A stretch of 64,000 nt of DNA from Echinicola soli (GCF_006575665.1 NZ_CP041253.1:4253001-4317000); one strand, 5' to 3'; shown: positions 44,667 through 53,763, counted from the stretch's first letter. Numbers and translations are program-made. The notes: generated from the sequence alone by a model not told the origin.

Positions 44667-45302
44667 TCAATCCCCCTGGGTGATCTTTAAATTTCTGAAC
44701 CATCCATCCGATCCGTTGCCTACCCAAAAGCCAAGTTTTCCCTCATCCATGTCGTTGAGCTGGCCTACTTCTAATGTTGGCTGGGCTGCGTGGTTTACAT
44801 AAACCCTTATTTCGGGATAATCGATTACAATCCTGGCATGAAACCAATCGTCCACAGGGTCAGGCAGGGGTTCAATTCGGTTTTCGTATTTCCCTGGAAA
44901 TTTCTCCCGCAACGTGGACCAGTCATTTCCCGGCAGGGAGATATATTGAACAGAGTGGCCATTCCTTTCCGGATTGCGGAAGTTGAAAGGTCGGAAATAG
45001 ATAGCATCGTAGGTTGTTGAGTCCTTACCGTGAAAGGCAACTCCTACGAAGCTCCGTCCCGGAATATTCTTGCCTTTTAACTCCAGCTCGATAATACCGT
45101 TCCCGAAAAGAGAATCCTTCAGCCATAATATTCCACTACCGCTTTTTGCATCCAAATAGACTCCTTCCTTCTCATAAGTAGGTTTACGGTTGAATTCCGT
45201 AAAGTTATTTCTGTTTATCAGCGGTGTTTCCACTCGGGACTGAGCCAACAAATGTCCGATAGTCAGCAATAAAATTGTTGAAAGCATGCAGATTATTTTC
45301 AT
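44667..45302 (-). CDS. Secreted LamG/DUF1080-like protein
   Basis: 211 residues from the ATG at 45,302 with a signal peptide (MKIICMLSTILLLTIGHLLAQ). A single jelly-roll domain with FNRKPTYEKEGVYLDAKSGSG, GIIELELKGKN, FVGVAFHGKD and KLGFWVGNGSDGWFRNLKI, resembling laminin-G-like/DUF1080 folds. It is divergent from the HTH-membrane-LamG gene at 45,423 (about 120 bp apart), whose extracellular part has the same fold type, so the two probably function together. Confidence 0.7.
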   Translation of the reverse strand: MKIICMLSTILLLTIGHLLAQSRVETPLINRNNFTEFNRKPTYEKEGVYLDAKSGSGILWLKDSLFGNGIIELELKGKNIPGRSFVGVAFHGKDSTTYDAIYFRPFNFRNPERNGHSVQYISLPGNDWSTLREKFPGKYENRIEPLPDPVDDWFHARIVIDYPEIRVYVNHAAQPTLEVGQLNDMDEGKLGFWVGNGSDGWFRNLKITQGD

Positions 45303-45422
45303 GATCTTGATATTTTTGATTATGAAAGCAAACATAGATCTCTGGGTCAATAAGCATCGATCAAAGCCGGTTCAAAGTCCGGTCAAATTGAGGTTAAAGT
45401 CCCGGGGTAAGTGATAGCCTCC

Positions 45423-46676
45423 ATGTCATTTTCAGAGCAACAATATATTGCCTTATGCAGAAAGCAAATCGAAGAAAAATTTATCTTCGGTAATGGTAGC
45501 AGGTATACCCAACGAGACCTTGAGCTACTGAGCCAGAACATAGAAGAGAAGACAGGGGTCGTCTTAAGCCTGTCGACATTAAAACGCCTTTGGAAGGATG
45601 ACTTCAAGCAAAGTCCCCAGCTGGCGACATTAAATGCCCTGGCCGCGGTATTGGACTATCGTGACTGGCAGGACTTCAAACTGCATAACCACCCGAAGGC
45701 TGGAAATATCAATTCCAAAAAGAATGCCTTGTTTGCCGTTATTCCCGCTTTGATCCTGGCCGCTGCCTTGGCAATCGCGCTGATAATCAAGCTGGAAAAC
45801 CGGCCCCATAAAGTACAAGTGGATGGTTCCGTCCATTTTTCTGCCCAAAAGACCGTTCTCTCTGGCACACCGACCACCGTTATTTTCAACTACGATCTAT
45901 CCCAAGTAGCCGCTGACAGCTTTTTCATACAGCAATCCTGGAACCCCTTGCACCGGGTTCCCCTCGACCCCGAAGGCAATACCTACTCAGCTATTTATTA
46001 CGAAGCTGGTTATCATCGGGCGCGCTTGATAGCAAATGATAGCGTCCTTGCCATGCAGCCTGTGCATATACTAAGTAACGGCTGGGAACCCCATCTGTAT
46101 TACAACTACCGAGACAGGCAATCAATCACCTTTAAAAACGAACACATTACCAGCAACGGGTACCTGCATATCAGTGAAGAGCTACTCAGGAAAAAGAACA
46201 TCGATTTCTCCCGCCAGTTCGAGACCAGAACCATTAACAGTCGGATATTCCATACCTCTTCAGACCACTTTAACCTAACATCCCGCATTAAATTAGATCA
46301 TATAACGAGTGATGCCTGTCCCTTTATGCAGATTATGGTAGTAACTGAAAAACATATCTTTTGGGTTAATCTCCAAAACAAAGGATGCGAGCGAAACGCC
46401 AGCTACAAGATGGGAGAGATCATCCGTTCCGGAAATGAAAACAACCTCTCGAGTTTGGGTGTGGATGTATATAATTGGCAGGAAATAAACATCAAAGTAG
46501 AAAATAAACACGCTGAAATAATCCTAAACGGAGAGCACCTGTTCCAGGAAATATTTCAAGAGGACTTCGGAGACATCATGGCACTTACCTATATTTTCAA
46601 TGGAACCGGTTCTGTCGACTATGTCCGGCTGGAAGGAGCAAAAGGTGAAACTGTCTTCCAAGATGACTTTGACTAG
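45423..46676 (+). CDS. Membrane-anchored putative regulator with extracellular jelly-roll domain
   Basis: 417 residues from the ATG at 45,423. Residues 1-85 form a cytoplasmic helical domain (YTQRDLELLSQNIEEKTGVVLSLSTLKRLWKDDF ... TLNALAAVLDYRDWQDF) that looks like the HTH-type N-terminus used by several Bacteroidota membrane proteins. One membrane helix follows (FAVIPALILAAALAIALIIKL), then a beta-sandwich region and a LamG-like domain ending FNGTGSVDYVRLEGAKGE. The layout suggests a one-component sensor. The signal and target promoters are unknown; the adjacent divergent secreted gene is the first candidate. Confidence 0.65.
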   Translation: MSFSEQQYIALCRKQIEEKFIFGNGSRYTQRDLELLSQNIEEKTGVVLSLSTLKRLWKDDFKQSPQLATLNALAAVLDYRDWQDFKLHNHPKAGNINSKKNALFAVIPALILAAALAIALIIKLENRPHKVQVDGSVHFSAQKTVLSGTPTTVIFNYDLSQVAADSFFIQQSWNPLHRVPLDPEGNTYSAIYYEAGYHRARLIANDSVLAMQPVHILSNGWEPHLYYNYRDRQSITFKNEHITSNGYLHISEELLRKKNIDFSRQFETRTINSRIFHTSSDHFNLTSRIKLDHITSDACPFMQIMVVTEKHIFWVNLQNKGCERNASYKMGEIIRSGNENNLSSLGVDVYNWQEINIKVENKHAEIILNGEHLFQEIFQEDFGDIMALTYIFNGTGSVDYVRLEGAKGETVFQDDFD

Positions 46677-47306
46677 ACCACTCGTATATTGACCGCTGAG
46701 ATTCAGAGGTATTGAATGACGAAATAAGAATTGGAAATAATGAATTAGTCATCTGCCACTATTACTACTTTAAGACCTTCTCGCCTAATCAACCGCAGTA
46801 CCGCAAAGTCTGCACAGATTAGGAATAAAAATTACTGTCATCCGACAAAAGCACTGGGTGTTTTTTGTGACAGTAGTTTCCTTTTTGTTCTTTTGCCACA
46901 AAGATTCTGTATTAAAAGCCAAGGTATAAGTTTGTTTTTTTACCTGTTGTTCCGACAGCTATACTGTGGAACCACTAACATTGAGTTTTTAACTCAACAC
47001 CACCTACTGAAGTTATTTTTTCAGACATGATTTGACGTTAAGCACAGAGGAGCATAGAACATGATTGGTGTGAATACATTTAAACTTCACTATTTTAATG
47101 ATGGATTAAATAATAAGCCACCAGGACACAAAGATTCTCTAAAACCCAAAGCTGTTTGTTTTTCATGAAACTTGGAATCCTCCTACAAAACACTTCGTGT
47201 CTTGGCGACTTCGTGGCGACATACCAAATGAATGGAAACCTTACCTGCCCTTAGAATATTTAATGATCCTATAAATGCAAAAAGCCCCACTTTCGTGAGG
47301 CTTTTG
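46677..47306. other. Intergenic region leading into the duplicated tRNA segment
   Basis: No gene. From 47,003 on it is the first copy of a 333-bp direct repeat whose second copy starts at 47,641. Part of it (about 47,115-47,225) also occurs inverted at 34,487-34,600. Confidence 0.6.
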
Positions 47307-47335
47307 CGGAATGGACGGGACTCGAACCCGCGACC
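47003..47335. repeat. 333-bp direct repeat, copy 1
   Basis: Aligns without gaps to 47,641-47,973 at a constant offset of 638 bases, with only scattered mismatches. It includes the tRNA terminator hairpin and the 3' part of a tRNA-Asp gene. Copy 1 ends inside a defective tRNA, copy 2 inside an intact one. Confidence 0.8.
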
Positions 47336-47369
47336 TTCCCGACACGTCGGGACTTTCTAACCAACTGAT
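47307..47369 (-). pseudogene. tRNA-Asp pseudogene with palindrome in the anticodon arm
   Basis: The T arm and 3' acceptor strand are identical to the intact tRNA-Asp genes, and the D-loop sequence CAGTTGGTTAGAA is present. The anticodon stem-loop is replaced by TCCCGACGTGTCGGGA, and the 5' acceptor strand is gone. The normal CCTGC-CTGTCAC-GCAGG anticodon arm is lost, so it cannot act as a tRNA. Confidence 0.75.
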
Positions 47370-47640
47370 CAGATTGAAAAGATCCTTTCCCGATCTGTCG
47401 TCAGGATACCGATAGGGATCAGGACAGGGTTCATTATCGACTTTAACCATGACTTTCTATAAGAGTATACCAAACGAGACAGAGTTTGGACAGAAGCTCA
47501 AAAATGGTTTTAGAAACGGTTGGAACAACTTGATTTGGTTTTTTTACCGTTATGACTAATATTTGGCCGTTTACCTAATTATATTAGAATAAAGTTTTAC
47601 ATAATAAAAAATAAAAGCCTGGATAGAAGTTGTGATAGCG

Positions 47641-47973
47641 CCTACTGAAGTTGTTTTTTCAGACATGATTTGACGTTAAGCACAGAGGAGCATAGAACAT
47701 GATTGGTGTGAATACATTTAACCTTCACTATTTTAATGATGGATTAAATAATAAGCCACCAGGACACAAAGATTCTCTAAAACCCAAAGCTGTTTGTTTT
47801 TCATGAACGTTGAAATCCTCCTACAAAACACTTCGTATCTTGGCGACTTCGTGGCGACATACCAAATGAATGGAAACCTTACCTGCCCTTAGAATATTTA
47901 ATGATCCTATAAATGCAAAAAGCCCCACTTTCGTGAGGCTTTTGCGGAATGGACGGGACTCGAACCCGCGACC
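47641..47973. repeat. 333-bp direct repeat, copy 2
   Basis: Second copy of the segment at 47,003-47,335. It ends in the 3' half of the intact tRNA-Asp at 47,945-48,018. Confidence 0.8.
47917..47943 (-). terminator. Terminator of the tRNA-Asp transcript
   Basis: On the minus strand AAAGCCTCAC-GAAA-GTGGGGCTTTTT directly follows the tRNA 3' end. An identical hairpin follows the pseudogene at 47,279-47,305. Confidence 0.8.
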
Positions 47974-48018
47974 TCCTGCGTGACAGGCAGGCATTCTAAC
48001 CAACTGAACTACCACTCC
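47945..48018 (-). tRNA. tRNA-Asp (GTC)
   Basis: Minus-strand cloverleaf of 74 bases: acceptor GGAGTGG/CCATTCC with G discriminator, D arm GTTCAGTTGGTTAGAA, anticodon arm CCTGC-CTGTCAC-GCAGG with anticodon GTC, T arm GCGGG-TTCGAGT-CCCGT. CCA is not encoded. Followed by a strong terminator. Confidence 0.95.
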
Positions 48019-48049
48019 ATTATTTTTTCTTAGTGACCCCAGATTGGAA

Positions 48050-48088
48050 ATCTTCCCGATACGTCGGGACTTTCTGGCCAACTGAATT
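48050..48088 (-). pseudogene. tRNA-like remnant with palindrome
   Basis: D-loop-like TCAGTTGGCCAGAAAG followed by TCCCGACGTATCGGGA, with no T arm. Lies between the two intact tRNA-Asp genes and has the same hybrid structure as the pseudogene at 47,307. Confidence 0.55.
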
Positions 48089-48126
48089 TTCACTATTGTT
48101 TATGAAATAAGAATAAAATATCTAAG

Positions 48127-48200
48127 CGGAATGGACGGGACTCGAACCCGCGACCTCCTGCGTGACAGGCAGGCATTCTAACCAACTGAACTACCACTCC
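48127..48200 (-). tRNA. tRNA-Asp (GTC)
   Basis: Identical in sequence to the tRNA at 47,945-48,018 over the whole 74 bases. Separated from it by about 108 bases that contain a tRNA-like remnant. Both are probably transcribed together towards the terminator at 47,917. Confidence 0.95.
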
Positions 48201-48604
48201 GTTTATATTCTTTGTGAAATCAAATCAGCGACTTTCCCGACAGGTCGAAATTTTCTAACCAACTGATTCACATTATTTTTACAACAAAACCTATGTATTC
48301 TGCGAAAACTGAAGGATTTTGCTTGTTTATATTTCAATTCTTATATCAACTCCTCGTTTGAAGTGATGCAAAGGTAGTAGTTCTTGTTTTTATTGCAAAA
48401 CCTACGTCAAAAAAAATACCACTTTAACATTTAGTACCCTCTTTTTCAGCTTAATAATTTTCGATATTTATCTAACATCGACGTTGCAGACATGAAAAAG
48501 CCAAGAAGTTTTCTCTCTTCCTCTTTCATAATACAATGGAAATTTCCTCAAGCCTATATAAGCCCGTATATTTGTGATCCATTTACCCAATAAAAACGCT
48601 CACC
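48201..48604. other. Intergenic region upstream of the tRNA cluster and of ilvA
   Basis: Holds a third tRNA-like remnant at about 48,228-48,268 (TCAGTTGGTTAGAAAATTTC next to a GACCTGTCGGGAAAGTC palindrome relic). It must also contain the divergent promoters of the tRNA-Asp genes and ilvA; the ilvA -7 box is annotated separately. Confidence 0.55.
48567..48574 (+). promoter_or_regulatory. -7 box of ilvA
   Basis: TATATTTG, a TAnnTTTG-type box, 31 bases before the ilvA ATG. Confidence 0.6.
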
Positions 48605-49855
48605 ATGAATCAGGTCTCTTTTCAAGGCATCATCGAAGCAAGTGAAGCACTCAAAGAAGTGCTGAATACCACACCGCTCCAGTTTAACGAACAGTTAAGT
48701 GATGAGTACGGCTGTCATGTGTACTTAAAAAGAGAGGACCTGCAGGCGGTAAGATCCTATAAAATCAGAGGTGCCTACCATAAAATAAGTTCTCTCTCCG
48801 AAGAAGAAAAAAGCCGAGGAGTGGTCTGCGCCAGTGCGGGAAACCATGCCCAAGGGGTAGCCTTTGCCTGCAAAAAGCTGGGCATCAAAGGCACCATCTT
48901 CATCCCATCCACCACCCCTGCCCAAAAGATCAACCGGATGAGATTATTTGGAAAAGAATTGGTTGAAATCGTGCTTTCAGGTGATACCTATGACGATGCT
49001 TACCAAACGGCAGCCATTTATTGTGAGGAAAAAGGCGCTGTGTTCGTTCACCCTTTTGACGACCCGAAAGTCATTGAAGGACAAGGCACTATTGCGAAGG
49101 AGATACTGGATGATGCTGATTTCCCAGTGGACTATCTATTCCTTCCCATTGGCGGAGGGGGTATGGCAGCTGGAGTGAGCACATATTTCAAGCAAACCAG
49201 TCCTGAAACCAAGTTGATCGGAACAGAACCCAAAGGAGCTCCCTCCATGTTGACTTCTATTCAAAACCTAAAAAACACTGTTTTGGATGAAATTGATGGA
49301 TTTGTTGATGGAGCGGCGGTAAAAAAAGTGGGTAATATTCCCTTCGAAATTTGTCGTAAAAACTTGGACGAAATGTTACTGGTGCCGGAAGGCAGGATCT
49401 GCACCACCATCCTAAACCTCTATAATAATGAAGGCATCGTAGTAGAACCAGCAGGAGCCATGACTTTGGCGGCCCTTTCCCTGTACGACAAGGATAAACT
49501 CAAGGGCAAAAATGTAGTCTGTGTAGTCAGTGGTGGCAACAACGACATCATGCGAACAGCAGAGATCAAAGAAAGATCATTGATCTACGAGGGGCTTAAA
49601 CACTATTTTATGATCCAGTTTCCCCAGCGCCCTGGCGCCCTCAATGATTTTGTTTCTAAAATCCTTGGGCCTGATGATGATATTGCCTATTTCCAATTTA
49701 CCAAAAAGAACAACCGTGAAAATGGCCCCGCTGTGGTCGGCATCGAACTTAAAAAACCTGATCATATCGCTGGAATCTTTGACCGTCTAAAAGAAAACCG
49801 ATTTAAATACAATTACCTTAATGAAAATCTCGACCTATTGACCCTGCTCATGTGA
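48605..49855 (+). CDS. ilvA: Threonine ammonia-lyase (threonine deaminase)
   Basis: 416 residues. PLP-binding lysine in RSYKIRGAYHK, ASAGNHAQGVAFACK, phosphate-binding glycine loop PIGGGGMAAGVS, and a C-terminal ACT-like regulatory domain (HYFMIQFPQRPGALNDFVSKIL). Converts threonine to 2-oxobutanoate, the first step towards isoleucine. The single ACT-like domain matches the shorter, Bacteroidota-type IlvA. Convergent with the next gene, whose stop lies directly adjacent. Confidence 0.93.
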   Translation: MNQVSFQGIIEASEALKEVLNTTPLQFNEQLSDEYGCHVYLKREDLQAVRSYKIRGAYHKISSLSEEEKSRGVVCASAGNHAQGVAFACKKLGIKGTIFIPSTTPAQKINRMRLFGKELVEIVLSGDTYDDAYQTAAIYCEEKGAVFVHPFDDPKVIEGQGTIAKEILDDADFPVDYLFLPIGGGGMAAGVSTYFKQTSPETKLIGTEPKGAPSMLTSIQNLKNTVLDEIDGFVDGAAVKKVGNIPFEICRKNLDEMLLVPEGRICTTILNLYNNEGIVVEPAGAMTLAALSLYDKDKLKGKNVVCVVSGGNNDIMRTAEIKERSLIYEGLKHYFMIQFPQRPGALNDFVSKILGPDDDIAYFQFTKKNNRENGPAVVGIELKKPDHIAGIFDRLKENRFKYNYLNENLDLLTLLM

Positions 49856-52800
49856 TCAGTTGATGATGGTAAACATGCCTCGCTTTTGCCTGCTAATTTG
49901 GTTTCCATCGATTCTATATTGGTATTCCAAAAAATAAGTATAGGTATCACCGGTGACCATTTCTCCATCTACACTACCATCCCACCCTTGGGATCCGGAA
50001 TAAATCAGCTCTCCCCATCGGTTGTAAATTTTTAATATAAAATCAATTGGACAGCTAGAAACAGGTTGATAGATCCTATTGACTGCCTCACCATTGGGAT
50101 CATATCCGGTGGGCATTCTTACTTGGGGAGCTACTTCTTGGAGCCAGGCCGTACCAAAGGCCAAACATCCATGATCGTCTTGGACAGTAACAGTGTACTC
50201 CCCCTTTGGAATCCCCGTGAGCTCAGCATTGGCACTTGCGCCATAGTTCCAGGTAAACCGATACGGATTTGTCCCCCCTGACGGCACGGCCAGCAACTCT
50301 CCACCAGATTCCCCTGGACAGCTCCTACGAAGCACATCTACTTCTACTTCCAAAGGTGCAGGCTTTGGCACCTTGACCTCCAAACTGATTTGACAATCGT
50401 TGCTATCGAAAATGATAAATTCGTGTTTTCCAGCTTCCAATGCCTCCAATCGTATTTCCTCACCAGCTATCAAGGCACTTTCACGATCCATTCTGTAAGG
50501 AGGACTTCCTCCTGCTACCTTTATCATCACTTCAGCATCTGCCGTCTCGTAGCAACTCGTACCGGCATTGGATGTTACCTTAGTGGTCAGCTGATCGGGC
50601 TCCTTCACCTTTAGATCATCATAAATAAACTGACATCCCAACGCATCTGTTATGGACACCTGATAGCTTCCAGCTTCCAATCCCGCAGCGGTAGGGCTGC
50701 CCAGCGAGTCATCATGGCTCCACGAATAGGAATAGGGACCCTTCCCCCCAGCCACTTCCAAGCTTATTTCGCCTGAGCTACCTCCATGACAGTCTACATC
50801 CTTTATCGTCTCTGTTACTGAAATGGCCACTTGCATCTCGACTTGTACGGTATCAGAAACCACGGAACACTGTGCAAAGTCCTCATGAAAAGTCTCATAC
50901 CAGATCTTCCTGTTTGTAGCAGAAGCGCTCCACTTTACTTCCACTTCTCTCTTGTCACTAGAAGAAATGATTTCACCTCCTTCCACAAACCACTGGTACA
51001 GGTGCTTTTCCTCGGTATCCGTTATAAAATAGTGAGTTGAATTTTGAGGATCAGAACACACTTCAGAAGGCCCATCTGGTGCAGGTGGCACCCCTGGCTT
51101 CCAGATGCTCACTGCTTTCGTGATTGGACTACCGGGGCACCCCTCTGCTGTAAAGGGTAACAGCGAAAGAGCTGCATTATCCGCTCCAAGATCCCAATGA
51201 ACAGTGGCCGTATTTCCTTCCGATGAGACCAGCTCCCCTCCCACTGCTTCCCATTCGAAATGATCGATATTTTCCATGTCAATAGCTTCGTAGGTGATCG
51301 CTTCCATCCCTTCACATACAAAATCGCTTCCTCGTACTGTCGCACTGGTCTCTATAACCTCTACCTCAAATCTTATTTCCTCTATATGGTCGCAGGTAGT
51401 AGGGCCATTTGATGCATAAACGGTCACCTGATAGGTCCCCGGCTCTTCAAAAGTGTGCTGTATTTCTGCCCCTGACTTTGGCGCCTCCAAACCTTCTATA
51501 TACCAGTTAAAATAGTCAAATGCCGGATTTTCGGGAATGATCTGCCAGGTAAATTCTTCATCGAGGCAGGTCACATTTTCACCAATCACCTCGAAATCTT
51601 CATAATGGGTGTCAGTCGTAAAATCAAGATTTTCCAGGTTGGCCCCCACTGCATATCCGTAGGACTCCAAATCACCAAAGCCATAGGCATAAGCAATAAA
51701 ACCATCCGGATTGGACAAACGATGGACCCCTCCGGACACTTCTATTCGTGCATATGCATAATCACTATTGCCAGGTACTGGCTGAAAAGACTGGGAAATG
51801 ACCTCACCATCCAGTCGCATGGTGCCTGTGGATGAATGCTTTACAACAATATTAATATAGTGGTATTCAATCTGGACAATATTCATGGATTCAAATGTCA
51901 CGTCCTCCAGTAAACGTTCTGATGGATTTAATGCCACCATAAAAGGATCCCCAAAAGCATAAAAAGGATCTTGAGAGCTATTGCAATTTCTACTTTTGGA
52001 AAACGAAGTAACAGAAATGTCCTTTGATCCACTGATAGAGACCACCTCATCAGGAGCCATGTCCATCGCCATCCATTCACCTGCATTCAGGACATCCTTA
52101 ACTTGTCCATTGACCGCTACAGATGTACCATTTTCTGCAGCTAGCACCTTTACCAGTTCCCCTGACGAACGGGTTTTCAGCGGGATATGAATAGAGGATT
52201 TGCCCCAGGTATTTACTGGATACATTTGCTGAAATAAATGATCGGGCGCAGAACCGCATTCCCCGACACCTGTCCATTTATTTCCTCCAAAAACCGCTAT
52301 ATTCTTACAATCGGACAATTGATCATCACGTACCCGTACCCGGCTTCCAGTCAGGTCCCCTTTTGCTTTTAATTGATAGCTTTCGCCGGCATTGAGTGAG
52401 ATGGTAAAAGATACCCCTCCCTGCTTTCCATCCACTGTGGTCACGGAAGGCGTAATCTCCACTTTGGTATTGTCTTCCACCCCTACTACTAGCATAGTGC
52501 TCTCATCGTTGATGTTCATATCTACTCCGGGGGTAGTATTAGGCGTAATTTCATAATGAGAGGTGATCAAGTAATCCTTTCCTAATGTTCGCTTTGGCAA
52601 AACCACCGTTCCATCAGCACTTTTAAACCGTTCATTGAATGCAAACACAGAAACCTTTCCTGATGATGTAACAAAGATGCCCTTGTCTTCTTTCTGGCCA
52701 GATTCTCTATGCAACAAATCAAGATCATACTCCGGAATACGCATAGTGTAACTTTCCCCTTTCTCCAGATCAAAAGAATAAGTTAAGCCATCCGAAATAG

Positions 52801-53002
52801 CACTCAGGTCGATAGTACCTTGGGCGGCTTCATTGGCAGAAATAACTATCACCGCCTTACCATTCTTTCCATCAGTATTATTATCCATAAAGCCTACCCA
52901 AAACTCCTTTCCCACCGTGGTCAGTTGAGCTTGGGCAGAAGGTATTGACCAAAGGATCATGCTCCACAAAAAAAAGCAATAGAAAGGAATTCTCGACTTC
53001 AT
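49856..53002 (-). CDS. Large surface protein: IgGFc-binding-like, PKD/SprB repeats, gliding-type C-terminus
   Basis: About 1,048 residues from the ATG at 53,002 (signal MKSRIPFYCFFLWSMILWSIPSAQA). The N-terminal ~430 residues resemble the IgGFc-binding domain found in bacterial surface proteins (TVGKEFWVGFMDN, ESYTMRIPEYD, LPKRTLGKDYLITSHYEI, IAVFGGNKWTGVGECGSAPDHLFQQMYP). Then PKD-like domains (FDYFNWYIEG, TYQVTVYASNG), SprB-type repeats (VDCHGGSSGEISLEVAGGKGPYSYSW) and a type B gliding C-terminal domain (FILKIYNRWGELIYSGSQGWDG). Probably exported by T9SS and displayed on the surface as an adhesin. Confidence 0.85.
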   Translation of the reverse strand: MKSRIPFYCFFLWSMILWSIPSAQAQLTTVGKEFWVGFMDNNTDGKNGKAVIVISANEAAQGTIDLSAISDGLTYSFDLEKGESYTMRIPEYDLDLLHRESGQKEDKGIFVTSSGKVSVFAFNERFKSADGTVVLPKRTLGKDYLITSHYEITPNTTPGVDMNINDESTMLVVGVEDNTKVEITPSVTTVDGKQGGVSFTISLNAGESYQLKAKGDLTGSRVRVRDDQLSDCKNIAVFGGNKWTGVGECGSAPDHLFQQMYPVNTWGKSSIHIPLKTRSSGELVKVLAAENGTSVAVNGQVKDVLNAGEWMAMDMAPDEVVSISGSKDISVTSFSKSRNCNSSQDPFYAFGDPFMVALNPSERLLEDVTFESMNIVQIEYHYINIVVKHSSTGTMRLDGEVISQSFQPVPGNSDYAYARIEVSGGVHRLSNPDGFIAYAYGFGDLESYGYAVGANLENLDFTTDTHYEDFEVIGENVTCLDEEFTWQIIPENPAFDYFNWYIEGLEAPKSGAEIQHTFEEPGTYQVTVYASNGPTTCDHIEEIRFEVEVIETSATVRGSDFVCEGMEAITYEAIDMENIDHFEWEAVGGELVSSEGNTATVHWDLGADNAALSLLPFTAEGCPGSPITKAVSIWKPGVPPAPDGPSEVCSDPQNSTHYFITDTEEKHLYQWFVEGGEIISSSDKREVEVKWSASATNRKIWYETFHEDFAQCSVVSDTVQVEMQVAISVTETIKDVDCHGGSSGEISLEVAGGKGPYSYSWSHDDSLGSPTAAGLEAGSYQVSITDALGCQFIYDDLKVKEPDQLTTKVTSNAGTSCYETADAEVMIKVAGGSPPYRMDRESALIAGEEIRLEALEAGKHEFIIFDSNDCQISLEVKVPKPAPLEVEVDVLRRSCPGESGGELLAVPSGGTNPYRFTWNYGASANAELTGIPKGEYTVTVQDDHGCLAFGTAWLQEVAPQVRMPTGYDPNGEAVNRIYQPVSSCPIDFILKIYNRWGELIYSGSQGWDGSVDGEMVTGDTYTYFLEYQYRIDGNQISRQKRGMFTIIN

Positions 53003-53259
53003 GCTGACAGGGACATTAATTAGGGTGAAAAAATCACTTGTCTCATACAGGCTATTCACAAATCGCTATAGCTAGGTTTATCGTCCACCAAAAGCGTGTA
53101 ACAGGGCTCAAGAAGCAATTAAGATAAGGGATTTGTTTCGAACGTATTTAGGAAATGTATACAATTGATAATAAAAGGTATTTTCTGAAATCCATTATAA
53201 CTGGTGCGATTCTGTGAAATCATAATTTCAATCGTCACCCGCCACACTTAAAAAAAATT

Positions 53260-53598
53260 CTGGCGTCCAAGAAAACAATCGTCAAATTGAAAAAATCAAC
53301 TGTTTTCACCCCTCCCCCCCTAAAGAGGACTTTCTAAAGCTCCCCTTTAGGGAATGGGGGCAGGGAAATCGCTTTTAGATGAGCGACTGCGTATTCCACT
53401 AGCTACGCCATTCTAACAATGCCGTTGTCATTCCTCCTCAAGTCGGGATGACAACGCATTAGAAATTGTGATTTATACAACATTTTTTTTAAAAGCGATT
53501 GCCCTGGGGATGGGGGCATTTTAGGGATTGGAATAAAAATCCTCAAACTCTATTCATAGACAGTTTTTAATCATATTTGAAAATTAGTCAAATGCCAG
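53260..53598. mobile_element. MITE family 2, copy 3, interrupted by MITE-1
   Basis: Starts CTGGCGTCCAA and ends CAAATGCCAG. Flanking TAAAAAAAA (53,249-53,257 and 53,599-53,607) resembles a target duplication, though the site is low-complexity. Removing the nested element at 53,361-53,506 and one copy of its flanking 10-mer leaves a sequence collinear with copies 1 and 2. Confidence 0.7.
53361..53506. mobile_element. MITE family 1, copy 2 (146 bp), nested in MITE-2
   Basis: Ends CAGGGAAATCGCTTTTA and inverted CAGGGCAATCGCTTTTAA, as in the copy at 31,291. Flanked by GGAATGGGGG (53,351-53,360) and GGGATGGGGG (53,507-53,516), a 10-bp duplication with one mismatch. Internal sequence is shorter than copy 1 because it lacks the palindrome-bearing insert. 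Confidence 0.8.
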
Positions 53599-53755
53599 TA
53601 AAAAAAACAATAAACCAACAAAACACATAAATGCAAAATAAAATTCCACAAAACCAGTTATCCATCCTCGTGATAATTTCAAAAAAAACCACAATCACTT
53701 TCTACCTACACAATTAATCCTTATAATTTTTAACAATAAAACAATACTACACCCT

Positions 53756-53763
53756 TAAATTTG
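53756..53763 (+). promoter_or_regulatory. -7 box of the Bcr/CflA-like exporter
   Basis: TAAATTTG, TAnnTTTG type, about 72 bases before the chosen ATG at 53,835. Confidence 0.5.

Noticed and set aside
47821..48093. 90-codon frame across the tRNA-Asp gene
   Set aside because: It overlaps an intact tRNA and its terminator on the same strand; chance frame.
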